From Chara braunii (taxonomy: Eukaryota; Streptophyta; Charophyceae; Charales; Characeae), in contig BFEA01000636.1 of NCBI GenBank assembly GCA_003427395.1, forward strand, positions 769,566 through 801,939: 32,374 nucleotides of DNA, given 5' to 3'. Position numbers and translations under genes: made by a program. The notes below the pieces were generated by a model that was not told the origin of the DNA, searched no databases, and worked only from the letters and a program-made list of their open reading frames with translations. The first letter of the stretch is position 1. Each line of letters starts with the position of its first letter. Positions 21,196 through 28,745 of this stretch are shown in pieces.

Positions 21196-21270
21196 ATGTC
21201 AAATGTGGGAACAACTGGAAGAACCTCTCTGGCTAATAGCAACAGTTGGAGGAATTCTTGTTTCACAAAT
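21196..21270 (+). pseudogene. psbJ: Photosystem II protein J fragment
   Basis: PsbJ is a single-span thylakoid protein of about 40 aa in photosystem II. The ATG start gives MSNVGTTGR. The phase then changes (a net shift where an Ile codon is expected) to [13 protein letters not shown], the first part of the conserved membrane helix. Similarity stops near 21268 and a TAA follows; the second half of the helix and the GSYSGLGSSL-type C-terminus are missing. The open frame from 21196 happens to run through into psaI, making an artificial psbJ-psaI fusion. Confidence 0.85.
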
Positions 21271-21288
21271 TTTTATATAAAGAAATTT

Positions 21289-21396
21289 ATAATTAATACT
21301 TACTTACCTGCATTTTTTGTTCCTTTAGTAGGCTTAGTATTTCCTGCTATTGCTATGACTTTTATTTTTGTTCAGATTGAAAAAGAAGAGATTGTT
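21289..21396 (+). pseudogene. psaI: Photosystem I subunit VIII relic
   Basis: PsaI is a 36-aa single-span thylakoid protein of photosystem I. The frame [20 protein letters not shown] continues through [15 protein letters not shown], giving exactly the family length of 36 residues. The conserved PLVGL(V/I)FPAIAM helix is intact. The start codon is ATA instead of ATG, and the expected stop is a sense codon (TTA), so translation would run on for nine codons. Both changes mark it as a decaying nuclear copy. Confidence 0.9.
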
Positions 21397-21398
21397 TT

Positions 21399-21454
21399 AT
21401 TTATGTATTTTTACTTGAGTTTATAGCTATAAACTCAAGTGAAAATACATAAAT
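21399..21454 (+). terminator. 28-bp inverted repeat after psaI
   Basis: Arms 21399-21426 and 21427-21454 are complementary over 28 bases with a single G-T pair and no spacer. Plastid mRNAs commonly end in such 3' stem-loops, which protect them from exonucleases. This one follows psaI directly, so it is probably its native 3' processing element carried over with the gene. A late inversion-duplication is the alternative. Confidence 0.7.
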
Positions 21455-21534
21455 TAAATTCATGTATACATTTTTGTTATATCTCTTTACAGTATACATT
21501 TTATTGTACATAAATAGATTGTAAATCAAATAGT

Positions 21535-21855
21535 GTGTCTTTTGAAATGCTAGTCCGAAAATTTCTCGACGTACTTCTTCGAGTATACGTTCTTCTTCTA
21601 GATGAATAGCTATGTTTTTTTATTCTTCTAAATTTTGAGAGTCACGATCTGCAGCGTAAATCAATTCCTTATTTTCAATCTCTATTTGAGTAGAACCGTG
21701 AGTTAGAATTTCATTACCCTTTAATTTGAATTTTTCTAAATCTAAATTTCCTTGCTTGAGTTTTTCTGTAGCATCTTCATATCATTGTTCAGCATTGCGA
21801 ATACTATCTAATATCATCACTTTGTGTTTATTTAACAAATTGCTTATTACTTCAT
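21535..21855 (-). pseudogene. atpF: ATP synthase CF0 subunit b fragment (exon 2 part)
   Basis: AtpF is the membrane-anchored stator b subunit of plastid ATP synthase. The minus strand from about 21853 reads VISNLLNKHKVMILDSIRNA and then, past a TGA at an Arg codon, YEDATEKLKQGNLDLEKFKL. It continues through QIEIENKELIYAADRDSQNL, then a TAA, then HLEEERILEEVRREIFGLAF. This fits the 'LL..RK..IL..IRN(A/S)E' to 'E..RA...VR..(I/V)F..A' course of the b-subunit coiled coil. Similarity ends at about 21540, before the C-terminus. The start coincides with the usual exon 2 boundary of the intron-containing gene. Two stops make it a pseudogene. Confidence 0.85.
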
Positions 21856-22443
21856 TATTGAAATAGGAAGATTCTTCGTAATTTTCCCTTTCTTAGATCT
21901 GTAAATAAGTGAATAGTAATTGCATAAAATATTCATTAGAAATATGAACTTTAGTATAAAATAGATATAAAAATTTACTTAATGAATTTAAAATCAAATT
22001 ATTATTTGTCCACCAAATATTGGAAAATGTTAGATCATTTATTAAATTGACTGTTCTTCTAAATGATTTCTTTCTTATGCTAAAACAATGATTTTGATAA
22101 CTATTTGCACAAGAAGTAAATAGTTGAAATGAATTATAAGAAATAAATGGATCTAAATTTTTGATATAAAAAATTATTTTATATAAAATAATAATCATGG
22201 ATCTAGTTTTCTAGGTACTTTACTATAGATTAAAAAAAACATGTGCTTATTATATTCTTTGTAGCATTATTCTTTTATCTAGTTGAAAAAAAAATCATAT
22301 GAATCAATCGAATTAGAAAATGTTGATTTGCAAGAAAGTTGAAATTCACTAATTCTTAAATTCAAACTTTATAATTTATTATCAACATATCTGAATTGTT
22401 CATTCAAATCTTGAAAATTAAAAGATTTAGAATGCTGGATATT
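21856..22443 (-). other. AT-rich plastid-like DNA, unassigned
   Basis: A 101-codon minus frame (21893-22198) is rich in Phe, Leu, Asn, Tyr and Ser (SNIWWTNNNLILNSLSKFLY). It could be atpF intron, a piece of another plastid gene or spacer. I see no group II intron domain V near the atpF exon 2 border, so continuity with atpF is unproved. Confidence 0.4.
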
Positions 22444-22519
22444 TGGTCCGACTACGTCTGATATCCCCTCAAGCCTAGTCAGACTCAGTTTTGTAAAACC
22501 ACAACAAATCAAATTCAAT

Positions 22520-23200
22520 TTGATCGGTTATATTCCGACGTGGATTTGCAATTTCGATAGCGAATTGCACTTAAGGAATTTCGGGATTTACTTTTTTGCC
22601 ATTAGAATAAATTTTGGATCTACTTAGTGAAGTTTGTAGCCTTGGACACTATGCCTCTTAAAAAAAAAAAAAAAAAAAAAAATCTTGATGTGTATAAAAA
22701 ACAAAACAATGTTAAAAAAAAAGATACAAAAAATCAAAGGAAAACGAAATACGCAGAACATTAAAGCTAGAAGTATGAAATTAAGAAAAAAAAAACCGCA
22801 GAAAATAAAAAACAAAGGAAAAAATTATAATGAAATAAAAATAACGGTGGAAAACAAATTAGGTAAAAACTAAACATAGTTCAAAAAACAATGTATTCTA
22901 GTTAAACGACATAATTTTTTTTTTTTTTTATATTTCGTATTAGAGCAAATTCAAGATTTATTTAGTGATAGTTCAAAAACAAATCCTAATGTATATTTTT
23001 TAACAATATAAAAAAAATGAAAAACAGTGGAAAAAAAAAGTAGAAGATTAAGGGTGGAAGTATGAAAATAAAAATAAAAAACATAAGAAAAAAAATATGT
23101 ATATGGAATCAAATAAAAAAAAATGGAAAAATATTATGTAAAAATTAAAAATGATTTAAAAAAAATGTAGCTAAGTAACACAAAAAGTATACAAATTTTT
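22520..23200. repeat. A-rich DNA with two diverged units
   Basis: A-runs dominate. Landmarks such as 'ggatctacttagtg' (22616) and 'agatttatttagtg' (22954), and 'gaagtatgaaa' at 22770 and 23056, occur in the same order twice, suggesting a diverged tandem pair with a period near 290-340 bp, blurred by A-run length changes. The Lys/Asn-rich frames are compositional. Confidence 0.45.
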
Positions 23201-23640
23201 TTTCTTCGCTTTGAAGCAATTTTCCACTCACTGATACGAGCTCCAATACAACTGTTGGTTTCAATTGGGTGATATCTTTGAGTCACCATGGTAAAAGCGG
23301 AGTTCCCTTGGAGAAAAATTCACCTCAATTGAAGAAACAATATTCATATCAAAATCATCATAGCAAAGAAAAAATTGAAGATAGTCACTTAACGCTTACA
23401 AAGTTTAACAAGACTCACAGAAGTGGCGAATGACAAGTTCCTAGATGATGAATGTCACCACCAAAAAGATGATCAAGGATTAGTGCTAAATGCAACATCA
23501 AGAAAGGTAATTGCAACTTTAAGAAGAAAGAACAACAACTGCATTGAAGTAGTATGTTCGGTCGGAATGAACAACAAGGATATCGTGATAGATACTGACA
23601 ATTGCTAAACGCTAAGTTTTTGCTATTCTTTGCTATTTTC
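23201..23640. other. No gene recognised
   Basis: A 61-codon frame (23423-23608) has no motif. The stretch leads directly into the 323-bp tandem array and may be its first, diverged unit or a flank. Confidence 0.4.
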
Positions 23641-23756
23641 AGTACTCAACAGCAAATGCAACTCATAACACAGTTTAAAACTGTTGCGGCCCTTAGTGTA
23701 CAGATCAACAATTGTGGTTGCTCCACACTTTGCATTAACTCTTCGACCTGGGATTT

Positions 23757-23792
<36 letters not shown>

Positions 23793-24560
23793 TCTCCAAC
23801 TTCACTTGATTTCTTGTGCAAGTTCTGTCTCGATTATATTAAATGCATAACTTTTGTATTTCATCTCTTCACGGAGGTAGTGACAACTTAAAGAACAGAG
23901 AAGAATAGCTGAGTTGAACCAGCACATTTGGCTGCATTGGACAATAGGGACATTGTTATTCGTAGTACTCAGTAGCAAATGTCACTTATAACACTGTTAG
24001 AGCCTTTAGTAATGGAGATTGGCCGTTGCAGTTCCTCCACACGTTGCATTTACTCTCAGGCCTGGGATTTCGTAGTTTTTTTTTTTTTTTTTTTTCCTCT
24101 CTCTCTTGGACTTCACTTAGTTTCTTGTACAAGTTCTATCTTGATTGCATAAAATGCACAACCGTGTACTCCATCTCTACAAGTGAAGCTGACTTGTGGA
24201 TCATGAAACATCAACGAGGCAAAAACTGGTTAATAGTTTTCAATTGATGCGAGAGGAGACATACCTGTCATATAGACACATAATAAATGGGGAAAAAAAA
24301 ATATGCATATTAGTCCGTAAAATGATAGATGATTCAAAATGCGAGGTTACGAAAGCAAAGTGCCGATAAAAAATAAAAATCGAAAGTGATACGTAAAAAA
24401 AATTAGTGACGAGTTGTCTATGATCACCATTAATGCAGTGGTTTAGAATCAGAACAATATGAGGACAAAGTGTAGGACTTTGCATTAACTCTTCGGCCTG
24501 GGATTTCGTCTCTCTCTCTGTCTCTCTGTCTTTCTCTCACTTTTTCTCACTCACTCTCTC

Positions 24561-24629
<69 letters not shown>
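23641..24629 (+). repeat. Tandem array of about 323-bp units with (CT)n
   Basis: The phrase 'agtactca.(a/g)(c/t)agcaaatg' at 23641 recurs at 23964. Each unit contains 'cctgggatttcgt' followed by a (CT)n or T-rich tract and then 'caacttcacttgatttcttg'-type sequence. Further partial units start at about 24030 and 24470. The (CT)n at 24511-24629 abuts the left end of the Penelope-like element, and the same units resume at 31973-32374. The array is thus the host sequence into which the retroelement inserted. Confidence 0.8.
24511..24629. repeat. (CT)n microsatellite at left PLE border
   Basis: Nearly pure CT/TC dinucleotides with a few interruptions, ending 'tctctttctt' directly before the element's coding DNA. 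Left half of the presumed target. Confidence 0.95.
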
Positions 24630-24630
<1 letters not shown>

Positions 24631-25752
24631 GGTGCTTTGGCCGATTTGGCCAAGGCTGTGCCGGAACGAGCATTGTAGAAGTTGTTCGCTGCTCTCACTT
24701 TCTCGGCATACAGGCTGAAGATGGAGCGGACCCATCGACGAATGGTTGATATCAGAGTCGGGAGAGAAGAGGGCTACGCCGAACCACTGAACGACGATCT
24801 GTAGCAGAGGATACGGGAGTGAATTTTCAAATTTATTAAATTGTTCGACTCTTTTCATTTCGGTCGTTTTGAAGCAGGTGTCTTCGTCTTCATGGTGGTT
24901 TTCTGAATATCGGTTATTTTCGGTTTTGGTTCTCTTCATTTTCTTTCTCGGTTCTGGTTCTCTTCACTTTCGTTTTCGGCTTTGCGTTTTCGATCTCGAT
25001 TATTTCCGAGCTTAGTTATCCGCTTGAAAGTCGGTCGTTCTCATTTTGTTTCGATGCGTTCTATTTTGGGACATCGGGAAATATACCTGTTTTGGCTTCA
25101 CTAGGAAGGACTATCCGGGAGCCCGGGTACGTTGGGGTTGATAGTCGAGGGCGAAGACAGGGGAACTCCGTTTGAAGTCGGGGTTTTGGTAAATTTTGTA
25201 ATTTTGCAATTTTGTGATTCGGAGAATGGAAGCCAACGCTCGCGGTAGGCGGGTGGACTAAGATAGACTACCCTACGGGAGATACAGGCGGACCCAACCG
25301 GTCGGGACGGACGAACGAGATAGGCAGCGAAAGCGGATCAGGATGAATCCGGACGGAATAGGGTATAGATTTGGGGAAGGTTTAGGATTAAGTCAATGGA
25401 GGGGTTCTTGGGGTACGTGGACCATGACCGGGGCGTCTGCAGTCTTGAACGGCGTATTCTTAAGTACTATGATTGAATAGGGGAAAGCCGAGACGAGGCG
25501 TAGGGGTCGGCCGAGGGGAAAGAGGCGGGGATGAACAGTATATAGGCCAGGGAACAAGGCTTAGGTCTCCCTTTTCGAGCACGAAGACTCAGTGGAGTCA
25601 CCCTCTTGACGATGCCCAGGCGGATTGGGCCCGCAAGTTTGCTCTATTGCAGCTTTTTCATACTTGGGATACACTTTTTTGCAACTGTGCTTAAGTTTTT
25701 GTGATTGCTTTGCTATGGCTGCACGAACTGATTTGCCGCAGTTCGCCAACTC
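24631..25752 (+). repeat. PLE pseudo-LTR: 5'-truncated upstream copy
   Basis: Aligns from end to end with 30750-31904. It begins at the codons for GALADLAKA of the RT ORF and keeps the last ~57 codons (with one TAG where the long copy has CAA) and the ORF stop at 24802-24804. It then holds the whole 3' region up to 'cagttcgccaa'. Relative to the downstream copy it lacks a 16-bp duplication of 'ttttcaaatttatta' and an 18-bp segment at about 31767. Differences are scattered substitutions. It ends where the long copy's unique 5' sequence starts. Confidence 0.9.
25539..25544 (+). promoter_or_regulatory. Candidate TATA box in pseudo-LTR
   Basis: TATATA in the context 'gaacagtatataggcc', conserved at 31675-31680 in the downstream repeat. 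In PLEs the upstream pseudo-LTR can supply the promoter for the following copy, and this is the only good TATA-like match I see in the conserved repeat, about 1.2 kb before the coding region. Confidence 0.4.
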
Positions 25753-26732
25753 ATAGGCACGTAGTAACCGGCAGTTTTATGCGCTGGGCGGTGGTTGCGT
25801 CGACATATGGTGGTGGTAGATATCGCAGACAAGAGGTGGCGACACTCACCAAATAGGGGGGATACGTACTAGAAGACGAGTAGGGACGGGGAGTGGGATC
25901 ATGAGACTAAACAGGGGGACACGAGCAACAACTCATTGGAATACTAAGGTAGGACTATGGTAGAGGAGTTCGGCGCACACGGGCGGTAAGTGCGAGAAAG
26001 GAGTAGGGCGACGGACTAAATCTGAACTCAAGACCGAAATCATATTGGGGAACGTCGAATGGACGGTTAAGGTGCGGCGGACAGTACATACAGACTCCGA
26101 CGACGTCGGTTACTTACCCGGTTTTGAAGACGAGGGAGGGGAGATCACGTATGTACTGTAGCAGTCACTGTTACGTAGAGTTCTCCTGGTTCACGTTTAG
26201 GAGAAAGGAGTGAGAGGTGATGACGCAAAAGGGGAGTTTTGATATCAGGACTGTACTGTTCGGGATCGGAGTGATGTTGTTAGGAATCGGCATGATCATT
26301 ATCGGGACTTCTCTTTGACACAATGTCGGGCTTGTGTACAAGATGCGGGGGTACCCTTGGTGGGGGGTGCGGGATGGTTTGAAGACGAATTACCGTGCGT
26401 GCCCGATTGATACAAGTGCTCGAAGATTACGTTAGGAACACGATCCAACTGATGCACTTCATGATCGGTTATGTAACGGACAAGACTCTGAGAGCAGGGT
26501 TGTACGACTGTCTTATAAGTCTACTAATCAAGATAGAGACTACTTTGCTAGCCCTCAGAACTAGGCGCAGGATGCGATACCGTGAAATCGTGGATATCTG
26601 GAGACAGTGACAATAACGGTAGAACACACTTCATAAAGTTAGGAGCTAAAATAGGGAGCGGACAGGGTGGGAACACTAGCGTGAACACAAACGAACGGTT
26701 AGTGGTGCATAACCAGGAACACAGTATATGGC
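25753..26732 (+). other. 5' region of the long PLE copy
   Basis: GC-moderate DNA between the pseudo-LTR and the zinc-knuckle frame. A 71-codon frame (26395-26610, GTG start; IQVLEDYVRNTIQLMHFMIG, LALRTRRRMRYREIV) overlaps a 60-codon frame at 26582-26764. Either could encode the start of the element protein before a frameshift, since the zinc-knuckle frame lacks a convincing upstream start. I cannot decide this from one copy. Confidence 0.4.
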
Positions 26733-27647
26733 ATGATGTTCCTCACAAACGGGACGGGAGGTAACAGTTACGGAAACGGGAACAATACGAATCAGAATGC
26801 CGTAACAAGACAAGGACTGGTGATTAATGGTTTCGGTGGAGGGGGTGGAGGACCAGGCGGCAGTGGCAATGCATGCTTCACATGTGGGAAGGTAGGACAC
26901 TACGCGCGTGATTGCTGGTCTAAGAGGGGTCGTAGTTTTGGGAATTCCCAGAACGATCCGGAACTCGAGGAGATCAAGGAACATTTTAGGATCGCGTGAA
27001 AGGAGAAGTTGGAGCTAGAAGAGAAGAGGAAACAGGAGGAAGAGAGAAGAGCAAGGGAGGAGGAGGACTTGCGACGAAACCAGGACTTCGCCAGGAAAGC
27101 AGAGGAGTTTAAACTCCAACTGCGCGCGGAACTCCTAGAAGAGTGGAGAAAGAACCAGGCAGAGGCAGCAAGGGCAGGGGTAAAGACGAAGGGCTCCACT
27201 AAGAAGAAGAAGAAGACGACGAGTCGAGGGAGGGGGAAGAGAAGAAGAAGGGGTAGCAGGAAGACAAAGTGAGAGACGGTGAGCGACGATACGGATTCGG
27301 GGAGCACGTCGAAAGAGAGCGAAGATACGAAAACGACTTCCGATTCGGATTCTGAAGGACAACGGGCGTGTACGAGACCAAGAGGAAGATGGAAAGCTAT
27401 GGTTTCGAAAGGGAAGGGAAGAAGAGGTACGAAGGCGAAGGCAAAAGCGGCGTACGAACATACTCCACCGAGAGTTTACGAAAGAGGTGAGAGCTCACGA
27501 CCACGGAGGACCGGCCCGGAGGGGGTGGCGGAGAATGCAGGGACGCAACGAGAAGAAGAAACCGAACCAGTGACACCACTTACCGGCGGATATAAGGGAC
27601 TAGCGGCAGGGTGCTCACAGAAGGGACTGATCGGTTATTGTCTCTGA
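26733..27647 (+). pseudogene. PLE N-terminal region: zinc knuckle and coiled coil
   Basis: Gag-like N-terminal part of the PLE protein, probably binding element RNA. A Gly/Asn-rich start (TNGTGGNSYGNGNNTNQNAV) leads to a perfect zinc knuckle CFTCGKVGHYARDC (C-x2-C-x4-H-x4-C; 26874-26915). Then comes ELEEIKEHFRIA, a TGA (26997-26999), a highly charged coiled coil (EKRKQEEERRAREEEDLRRN), a Lys/Arg block, a second TGA (27270-27272) and an acidic Ser/Asp segment (SDDTDSGSTSKESEDTKTTS). Frame 0 ends at TGA 27645-27647. Both internal TGAs could derive from CGA by C-to-T change. The downstream ORF pieces lie mostly in this same frame, so I read it as one long polyprotein that has decayed. Zinc knuckles are typical of LTR-element Gag and unusual for PLEs. 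Confidence 0.75.
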
Positions 27648-28206
27648 TCACAAGATATACTCAGCAAAGAAGGCGGACGCTTTGAGGAAGATATGTGAGA
27701 AGAAGGGGATTAAGTACACCAAGAAGCCAGAGATCGTGGAAATACTGGCCAGGCACCAAGTACAGCTGGCTTACGACGGATTCGAGGAAATGCAGGAGGC
27801 ACGGGAGAAGGGTAAGTCATCAGCCAAGACGAAGGCCTCGGGCTCACCATGACAGGAGTTCAGAAAGGAGAAGCTTACCTCGGAGAAGCCGGCTAGACAG
27901 GTGCCGGTGATTATACGGTCTGCACCGAGCCAACCAGCCGAGGACTCCGATTGATGGGGAGCAGCCCCCACTAACGAGGACCTGTGGGATTCGCTTAACA
28001 ACGGGCTGCACCAGAAGTCAGTGTTACGAGGGTTGGGAATCACGGGGGAGGCAAGCAGAAAAGTGGAATGTGCGATTAGTACTACTACTATACTCTTGGT
28101 ACTGCAAGGGCAGATCCCCTGGTTGGAGAAGTTCGTGGGGAAAACACGGGATCTGAAGAGCTTGCTAAGTCTGGACACGGGAAGAGAATATGTTATAGCT
28201 AGTTCA
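27646..28206 (+). pseudogene. PLE SAP-like region
   Basis: In frame +1 relative to the flanking pieces, a coherent protein continues: DHKIYSAKKADALRKICEKK and then GIKYTKKPEIVEILARHQVQ (about 27646-27765). The spacing L-x2-C/I-x3-G-(I/L)-x4-K-x2-(I/L)-V-x2-L is that of a SAP domain, a short helix-turn-helix that binds DNA. I call it SAP-like from pattern only. TGA stops occur at 27850-27852 and 27952-27954. The segment continues through WDSLNNGLHQKSVLRGLGIT to DTGREYVIASS, which is the first beta strand of the GIY-YIG domain (Y-V-I at 28189-28197), ending at a one-base frameshift at 28204-28208. Confidence 0.6.
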
Positions 28207-28745
28207 TGAACGAAGAAGTGTATGTAGGCTGCACGGTACGACCGATGATCCAGAGATGGAGGGAGCATTGTAGGAATACACTGAGTGATTTACTGGGCCA
28301 AGCTCCACACCTATATCGATGGCTTAGGAAGTTTGAACTGGATACGTATGTGATTATTCCAATTAGACACGTGAAGGGGGCAGATGATTATACGTTTGAA
28401 CGACATCTGATTGCAGATCTAAATCCTAGCCTGGACACCCGGGACGTGGGGAAGACGGAAAGATTCCGAGCAAGACGGAGTAGAAGCGGTAGACGAGAAA
28501 GGAGAGGGAGAGTGTACAAGCAGCAAGGGGGCAAGACCGTGACTATCAAACAACACAACATCGAATATACGTCGATACTGACTTCGCTGGAAGAGCACAA
28601 TGGTGAAGGAACGATAGAGGTGGTGAGTTCGGGGGGTACGATATGGACGGACGGATGGAGGAAGATTAGACGAAGATTCGGGGATACGGAGGTGGAGATT
28701 AAAGAGCAGGTTTTGAGACTCCGGAATGCGAAGATAGCCTTATAG
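28186..28745 (+). pseudogene. PLE GIY-YIG endonuclease domain
   Basis: Endonuclease that nicks target DNA to prime reverse transcription. The GIY-equivalent EYVI (28186-28197) lies before a one-base frameshift; frame 0 resumes with NEEVYVGCT, the YIG motif (YVG at 28221-28229). The catalytic Arg region is R-x4-RWREH (Arg-17 and His-21 counted from the 28206 ATG). The conserved Glu is in FERHLIADLNPSLDTR (Glu-65, 28398-28400), matching the family's E-x2-(L/I)-I-x3-x-P-x-(L/N) ending. A basic stretch (RFRARRSRSGRRERRGR) and a linker of about 70 residues follow to a TAG at 28743-28745. The Cys/His zinc motif found in canonical PLE endonucleases is not evident, as I recall for Chlamys members. 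Apart from the frameshift, all catalytic positions are kept. Confidence 0.85.

Larger units (their letters stand above)
20366..22443. mobile_element. Nuclear plastid DNA insertion (mosaic NUPT)
   Basis: An AT-rich block containing plastid gene pieces: rpoA (minus), psbJ (plus), psaI (plus) and atpF (minus). These are not neighbours in typical streptophyte plastomes, so the block is a mosaic of joined plastid fragments. Stops and frameshifts in each piece show it is not a working plastid genome. Both borders fall inside copy 2 of the retrotransposon: the leader matches copy 1 up to about 20365 (copy 1 about 5842) and resumes at 22444 (copy 1 at 5878), with about 35 bases of leader lost. A Chara plastome alignment would test whether this gene order is native in that lineage. 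Confidence 0.85.
16815..22518 (-). mobile_element. Ty3/gypsy-like retrotransposon, copy 2, interrupted
   Basis: The same family as 3990-5955, in the same orientation, but extending further into pol. Reading on the minus strand the order is leader (22518 down to 20065, split by a 2.08-kb plastid DNA insert), gag, CCHC zinc knuckle, aspartic protease, reverse transcriptase. Gag-PR-RT order and RT motifs place it in the Ty3/gypsy group. The element stops at about 16815 shortly after the RT core, so RNase H and integrase are absent. Every gene is broken. No LTRs were found, so the ends are truncations or are too diverged to see. Confidence 0.85.

Noticed and set aside
21196-21426. A 76-aa ORF that looks like a small membrane protein
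   Set aside because: It is an accidental fusion of a frameshifted psbJ start with psaI in plastid-derived DNA, with a lost psaI start and stop codon.
22624-22873. Lys-rich and Phe-rich ORFs on the two strands
   Set aside because: They are translations of A-runs.
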